Positions 60,073 to 64,000 of a stretch of DNA of 64,000 nt are shown here, one piece after another. The notes beneath the pieces are model-generated. The model saw only the letters and a program-made list of their open reading frames with translations. It ran no database searches and was not told where the DNA came from. This DNA comes from Gracilinema caldarium (GTDB lineage Bacteria > Spirochaetota > Spirochaetia > Treponematales > Breznakiellaceae), in assembly GCF_029265695.1 (NCBI RefSeq), contig NZ_JAJUHW010000004.1, forward strand, positions 62,001 through 126,000. Reading direction: 5' to 3'. Each line of letters opens with the position of its first letter. Within the stretch, counting starts at the first letter, position 1. Position numbers and translations under genes: made by a program.

Positions 60073-61227
60073 GTGGCTAAGGAAAAACGAAGAACAACTG
60101 GCGTTAAAGGATCTAAACGAAAGAAAAAGCTAGGATTTAACGATTCTGTACGAGCGGTGCTTGTGAGCTCCCTGCTCATAGGGGCTGCGGTCTTTCTTAC
60201 CGTTGCTTTGATCATATTTTTTCCGCCAGCTAGTGAGCAGGCTGATACTTTAAAAAATCCCGTTGCTGATACTAATACGCAAAATCAAAGTACTGCTGAG
60301 CCAGTAAAGGACTCCCAAACGGGGGGCATAGAAGATTCTGAGCGTACGAGCCGTGCACCTCAGGATTCTCCTACAACACCATCTCGGACTCTTAAACCTG
60401 CGGAGTCTAAGCCCATATCAACAGCAAAACCGGTGTCTCCGAAGGATCTCCCGCTTCCCAACAGGACCAATGGTAGCGCTAAAACAATTGCTGTTTCAGC
60501 GCCGATAGAACGTCCGCCCCAGCCAGTGCCACGAAAAAAGGGGTATCTTGCCATTGTACTAGACGATGCAGGAAATAACCTCAGGGAACTAGAGCCATTT
60601 TTGCAATTTCCCGGTCCCCTCACTATTGCGGTCCTCCCTGGTTTGCCCTATTCGGCCGAAGCAGCGAAAAGGATCCGCGCGGCTGGCAAGGAAGTAATAC
60701 TGCATCAACCTATGGAAGCTATCGGGGGGCAAAATCCAGGACCAGGGGCAATTTATTCAGGGATGAACAAGGAAGAAATAGAAAGGGTTTTAAAGACCAA
60801 TCTCGCCCAGGTTGGCCCTGTGGTAGGGATGAATAACCATCAGGGGTCTAAAATTACCTCTGACGATAAAATCATGGAAATAGTGCTCGCTTTTTGTAAG
60901 CGAAATAGTATATATTATTTAGATTCAAGGACTACCGCAGAAACGGTGGTCCCCGCTGTTGCAGAACGGATGGGAATACGAATCGGGGAGCGCGATGTGT
61001 TCGTAGATAACATTCAGGAAAAGGCCGCCATGATACGTTTTATGGAAGAGGGGCTTCAGAAGGCAGAAAAGAAAGGGGCCGCAATTGTAATAGGACATGT
61101 TTGGTCCAACGAACTGGTCGCTACCCTGCAGGAAATGTATCCGGAACTCATAGCACAGGGGTTTTCGCTAACCACCGTCTCACGGATTATGATGGGAACC
61201 TTTGAAGATGAAGGTTTTGGGGATTGA
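60073..61227 (+). CDS. Divergent polysaccharide deacetylase-fold protein (YibQ-like)
   Basis: 384 residues starting at GTG 60073. A basic N-terminus, one membrane helix (about 27-50) and a Pro/Thr/Ser-rich linker to about 155 lead to the C-terminal domain: YLAIVLDDAGNNLRELEPFL, PLTIAVLPGLPYSAEAAKRI, MNNHQGSKITSD and the YYLDSRTTAETVVPAVAERMG region. This is the DUF610/YibQ divergent deacetylase family, periplasmic and of unclear activity. The metal-binding pattern differs from classical deacetylases. Its 3' end overlaps tsaD by about 20 bp. Confidence 0.88.
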   Translation: MAKEKRRTTGVKGSKRKKKLGFNDSVRAVLVSSLLIGAAVFLTVALIIFFPPASEQADTLKNPVADTNTQNQSTAEPVKDSQTGGIEDSERTSRAPQDSPTTPSRTLKPAESKPISTAKPVSPKDLPLPNRTNGSAKTIAVSAPIERPPQPVPRKKGYLAIVLDDAGNNLRELEPFLQFPGPLTIAVLPGLPYSAEAAKRIRAAGKEVILHQPMEAIGGQNPGPGAIYSGMNKEEIERVLKTNLAQVGPVVGMNNHQGSKITSDDKIMEIVLAFCKRNSIYYLDSRTTAETVVPAVAERMGIRIGERDVFVDNIQEKAAMIRFMEEGLQKAEKKGAAIVIGHVWSNELVATLQEMYPELIAQGFSLTTVSRIMMGTFEDEGFGD

Positions 61228-62236
61228 GTCATCCTGCGACGAATGCGCCGCAGCAGTGGTGGAGGATGGGAAAAAAATACTATCCAATGTGGTTGCCACC
61301 CAGATACCCTTTCATGAGATATACAACGGGGTAGTACCCGAAATTGCAAGCCGCATGCATACCGAGTGGATCAGCGGCGTGGTTAAAACGGCCCTCTCTG
61401 ATGCGGGTTGCAGACCAGAGGACATAGATGCCGTTTCAGCTACAGCCCAGCCCGGGCTTCTGGGCTCCCTCTTAGTGGGTCTGAGTTTTGGCAAGGCCTT
61501 TGCCTATAGTCTGGATAAGCCCTTTATCGCTGTCGATCACATGCTAGCCCATCTCTACGCACCAATGCTTTCTGAACAGGTAGATTATCCCTTCCTTGGC
61601 CTCCTGGTATCCGGCGGGCACAGCATTATTTGCCGGGTGGATGACTTTGACTCCATAACAGTTCTAGGAACCACCATAGATGACGCGGTGGGAGAAGCTT
61701 TTGACAAGGTCGCTAAGTTTTACGGTTTTGGATATCCCGGCGGGGTATATATTGATAGGCATGCAAAACGGGGCGACAGCAATGCCTTTAAGTTCCCCAT
61801 GCCGAACTTGTATAAGGGTGAACATCGGTACGACGTATCCTATTCGGGGCTGAAAACTGCGGTCATCAACCAGATTGAACAATTCAGGCAGCTTGATGAA
61901 CAGGGGCAGCCTGCAGCCATGAGCCCTGAAAATATTGCAGCCTCTTTCCAAAAAACCGCTATTGACATATTGCTGCGGAGCCTGTATCGGGCGGTAGAAG
62001 ATACGGGGCTCACCACCGTGGTAGCTGGGGGAGGAGTAGCTGCAAACTCCTACCTCAGGCACTGTCTTGTTGAACGACATGATCTCCGCTGCCTGTTTCC
62101 TCCCCTTGATTTATGCGGGGATAATGGGGCCATGGTGGCTGGTTTGGGTTATAAGTATCTGGATCGGGGAGATCGTTCGCCTTGGACGGTTACCGCTTCT
62201 GCTCGTGTTAAGGCCTTTAAGCGCCGCTATCCATAA
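61208..62236 (+). CDS. tsaD: tRNA threonylcarbamoyladenosine synthase TsaD
   Basis: 342 residues. ATG 61208 is chosen to give MKVLGIESSCDECAAAVV, the normal start. The metal site is H-x3-H in VDHMLAHLYAP; GLLVSGGHS and DDAVGEAFDKVAKFYGFGYPGG are also diagnostic. It transfers threonylcarbamoyl to A37 of ANN-decoding tRNAs with TsaB/TsaE. The 5' end overlaps the YibQ-like gene and the 3' end overlaps the convergent MinD-like gene by 20 bp. Confidence 0.96.
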   Translation: MKVLGIESSCDECAAAVVEDGKKILSNVVATQIPFHEIYNGVVPEIASRMHTEWISGVVKTALSDAGCRPEDIDAVSATAQPGLLGSLLVGLSFGKAFAYSLDKPFIAVDHMLAHLYAPMLSEQVDYPFLGLLVSGGHSIICRVDDFDSITVLGTTIDDAVGEAFDKVAKFYGFGYPGGVYIDRHAKRGDSNAFKFPMPNLYKGEHRYDVSYSGLKTAVINQIEQFRQLDEQGQPAAMSPENIAASFQKTAIDILLRSLYRAVEDTGLTTVVAGGGVAANSYLRHCLVERHDLRCLFPPLDLCGDNGAMVAGLGYKYLDRGDRSPWTVTASARVKAFKRRYP

Positions 62237-63179
62237 GAGCGCGCAGGTCTTCGTTGTCTGGGTATAATCGGGGGCTTTCGGGTATCGGCTGGGAAGCAAG
62301 CCGTGCCGCAATTGCTAAAATGGCCTGTGAAAAGGGCGCGTTTTTTTGGAGCAAGAGGGCCGGTTTGCGGGATGCAACCGATAGGCTGACCACGGGGTCC
62401 CGCGGAATGTATCCGATGTATTCTACCTGCAGGTCCAGGTTCTTTTTTGCGATTTCCCTGAGTTTTATACCAACCGACAGGTCCTGGGGACCGCTGCCCA
62501 TATTCAAAATGATACGGGTATACAATTTTTCTACCTGGGTTATGCCATTTTGCGCACCCTCGCCATATTGTTCACGCAGTTTTTGCCGAAGGACCGGATA
62601 GGTATTGGTGCTGCCTTCCATTTTTTGAGCGAAAAAAGAGGTTATAAGCTGCCGTTCTGCACTTTTGGGAGGAAAGGACCGAATGAGAGCACGGTAAAAA
62701 GCTGTTTTTAAGAATGAATAGGCATTCAAGATGGCGGTGCTTTCTCCCATGGTTACAATAAGACCGGAACTGCTGGTCAGAAAAAAATCGACCGTATTAT
62801 AAGAAGAACCTGCACCGAGATCCATCAGTATATAGTCAGCGGGAAGACTCATAAGACTTTTAACTATTTTTTGCTTGGTAAAAAAATCCAGGTTTGCAGT
62901 ACCTGGCAGCAGCGTGTCCCCCGGAATAAAGAAGAGCCGGGGAATTCCCGTATCTACCAGGAGGGCTTCCAGGTTGGTTTCAGTACGATACACGAGGTTC
63001 CCAATACCGGGATACCGGTTTTTTATACCCAACAGGGTATGGAGATTTGATGCCCCTAAATCGAGATCTACGAGCACCGTTGTTTTTCCGAGTTCCGAGA
63101 GGGCTATGGCGCAGTTTGCGGCAAACACGCTCTTGCCGACTCCTCCCTTACCCGAAGCAACTGGTAGAATTATAGCCAT
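62217..63179 (-). CDS. MinD/ParA-family P-loop ATPase
   Basis: 320 residues. The deviant Walker A is SGKGGVGKSVFAANCAIAL; switch I VLVDLDLGASNLHTLLG; switch II YILMDLGAGSSYNTV. It has a long insert at about 165-235 and a C-terminal segment containing ILNMGSGPQDLSVGIKLREI. It resembles FlhG/MinD-type proteins, but lacks an obvious membrane-targeting amphipathic tail. It may help place flagella or partition DNA; I cannot decide. A promoter ends six bases before the ATG and there is no ribosome site. Confidence 0.85.
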   Translation of the reverse strand: MAIILPVASGKGGVGKSVFAANCAIALSELGKTTVLVDLDLGASNLHTLLGIKNRYPGIGNLVYRTETNLEALLVDTGIPRLFFIPGDTLLPGTANLDFFTKQKIVKSLMSLPADYILMDLGAGSSYNTVDFFLTSSSGLIVTMGESTAILNAYSFLKTAFYRALIRSFPPKSAERQLITSFFAQKMEGSTNTYPVLRQKLREQYGEGAQNGITQVEKLYTRIILNMGSGPQDLSVGIKLREIAKKNLDLQVEYIGYIPRDPVVSLSVASRKPALLLQKNAPFSQAILAIAARLASQPIPESPRLYPDNEDLRALMDSGA

Positions 63180-63185
63180 ACTCTA

Positions 63186-63214
63186 AGTATGCAGTCTTAA
63201 GAGTATATGTGCAA
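63186..63214 (-). promoter_or_regulatory. Promoter of the MinD-like gene, predicted leaderless
   Basis: On the minus strand TTGCAC (63209-63214), 17 bp spacer, CATACT (63186-63191), then six bases to ATG 63179, with no Shine-Dalgarno sequence. Confidence 0.55.
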
Positions 63215-63241
63215 GCAATGATCTAAACAGTCCGCAGGGGC

Positions 63242-63270
63242 TTTACATTTTTTTTGTATTCAGTTATAGT
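63242..63270 (+). promoter_or_regulatory. Promoter of rpmB
   Basis: TTTACA (63242-63247), 17 bp spacer, TATAGT (63265-63270). Leader of about 40 nt with GGAAGGAAGG before ATG 63317. Confidence 0.75.
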
Positions 63271-63316
63271 GTCCCATACTTTGTACGTATAGGATACTCC
63301 GGAAGGAAGGTTTGTT

Positions 63317-63508
63317 ATGTCACGGACTTGCGATATCTGCGGAAAACACACGGTCACTGGAAATAAGGTCAGCCATGCCAAAAATCATAGCCGCCGTACC
63401 TGGAAACCCAACCTGGTTAAGGTAAAGACAGAAATTCAGGGTACTACCATTACGCTTAAGATGTGCACCCGCTGTCTTAAGAGCGACTATGTAACCAAAA
63501 AAGTGTAA
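63317..63508 (+). CDS. rpmB: Ribosomal protein bL28
   Basis: 63 residues, typical length. MSRTCDICGKHTVTGNKVS is the standard start with the first CxxC, and TLKMCTRCLKSDYV holds the second CxxC, so this is the zinc-ribbon (C+) form of L28. Single gene with its own promoter and a strong terminator. Confidence 0.96.
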   Translation: MSRTCDICGKHTVTGNKVSHAKNHSRRTWKPNLVKVKTEIQGTTITLKMCTRCLKSDYVTKKV

Positions 63509-63559
63509 GGTTTGCTGATTTCTGCACATTCTCGGCCCGCCATTTTACGGGACCGAAGC

Positions 63560-63600
63560 AAGAAAGGGATGTCCAAAAGCTGAGGGCATCCCTTTCTTAT
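63560..63600. terminator. Bidirectional terminator between rpmB and the MBL-fold gene
   Basis: AAGAAAGGGATG (63560-63571) pairs with CATCCCTTTCTT (63587-63598), with T-rich sequence on the plus strand and an A-run/T-run on the other. Confidence 0.85.
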
Positions 63601-63606
63601 TCATAA

Positions 63607-63999
63607 TTAAACACCTGCTGTCGTGCCGTGTCTCTCGCTTAATGGTTCAAGCATCAGACGTAATCCATCGTAAGCTGGGGCAACGTAGTTTTGGGAAAAA
63701 CCCTGTTCAAGCAGGTATTCGAAAATTGCTGTGTGAAAATAATCATGGCACAGATGGGTAAGGTATGCTTGCCGGGGACGGACCAGGTTGATGATATCAA
63801 GTGCCTGGTCAAAGCTGAAATGGGTAGGGTGTGGAAGCTTTCGCAGGGCGCCGATGATAAGTATATCCAGCTGAGCGAGGAGTAAAAGTGTTTCTTTAGG
63901 AATCTGGCTCACATCGGTCAGGTAAGCGCAGCGGCGCCCTGCTTCCTCCACGAGCCACCCGAGAATATGTAAGCGACCGTGATATACTGGCAGGGGTGT
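63607..63999 (-). CDS. Metallo-beta-lactamase-fold hydrolase (PhnP-like), 5' part outside the window
   Basis: The C-terminal 130 residues of a gene that continues past the right edge. The visible frame reads VYHGRLHILGWLVEEAGRRCAYLTDVSQIP, then LDILIIGALRKLPHPTHFS and ARQAYLTHLCHD-like PRQAYLTHLCHDY near the end (quoted in parts). The D-in-TDVS and H-in-LTHLCHD positions match metal ligands of PhnP/MBL phosphodiesterases. Metal ligands of the HxHxDH box lie outside the window. Function probably a cyclic phosphodiesterase, unproven. Confidence 0.8.
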   Translation of the reverse strand, partial: TPLPVYHGRLHILGWLVEEAGRRCAYLTDVSQIPKETLLLLAQLDILIIGALRKLPHPTHFSFDQALDIINLVRPRQAYLTHLCHDYFHTAIFEYLLEQGFSQNYVAPAYDGLRLMLEPLSERHGTTAGV

Positions 64000-64000
64000 A

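Overview
This window looks like chromosomal DNA of a treponeme-type spirochete. The protein set fits that lineage: Treponema-style secreted and lipoprotein signals, a DUF115/MptE-like motility-associated protein, a duplicated NDK-like protein of about 390 residues, a cysteine-containing L28, and a CheA with MshEN-like repeats. Carbohydrate genes (GH10, GH16, GH65, GH3, sugar ABC permeases) suggest a free-living or gut saccharolytic species rather than a host-restricted pathogen. I cannot name the species from sequence alone.

Layout. 1-4.4 kb: the end of ftsH, a secreted protein with Ca-binding-like acidic repeats, and an HtrA-type lipoprotein protease. 4.4-11.7 kb: a chemotaxis operon (STAS, cheA, cheR, cheB, cheY, cheW) ending in a REC-PAS-kinase-REC hybrid. 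11.8-16.9 kb: lepA, then a DUF115 gene and a PpiD-like chaperone on the minus strand. 17.1-17.8 kb: tRNA-Asp and tRNA-Pro, followed by about 400 bp of tRNA-Pro 3'-end duplications, GC-rich hairpins and serial terminators. 17.8-25.6 kb: a DUF6544/FMN-binding pair, an aldo-keto reductase, a LEA-14-like protein, a protein of unknown function, a ribokinase-like kinase, and a metal/redox module (thioredoxin-like protein, permease, CDF transporter). 25.6-30.5 kb: xylanase, beta-glucanase, a degenerate kinase-like protein, a DUF362 ferredoxin-like protein and a diguanylate cyclase.

30.6-39.8 kb: a sugar ABC importer without its own ATPase, a LacI regulator, a GH65 phosphorylase fused to beta-phosphoglucomutase, and a 7TM/PAS/HisKA_2 sensor kinase. 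39.9-41.9 kb: an FKBP lipoprotein and the NDK-like protein. 42-49.6 kb: a complete livKHMGF transporter running directly into proABC. 49.6-53.2 kb: trxB, a GH3 hexosaminidase and a GNAT protein on the minus strand. 53.3-58.3 kb: a chemoreceptor and a divergent AraC / ThuA / Gfo-Idh locus. 58.3-64 kb: two small proteins, a sigma-70-family factor behind a canonical sigma-54 promoter, a YibQ-like deacetylase-fold protein, tsaD, a MinD/ParA ATPase, rpmB and a truncated metallo-beta-lactamase-fold protein.

The strongest leads are (i) the sigma-54 promoter in front of the sigma-70-family gene, which predicts an RpoN-to-sigma relay like the one known in Borrelia; (ii) the repeated tRNA-Pro tails, each ending in a different intrinsic terminator; and (iii) a recurrent promoter arrangement in which the -10 box lies only 6-8 nt before the start codon with no Shine-Dalgarno sequence, predicting leaderless mRNAs for several genes.
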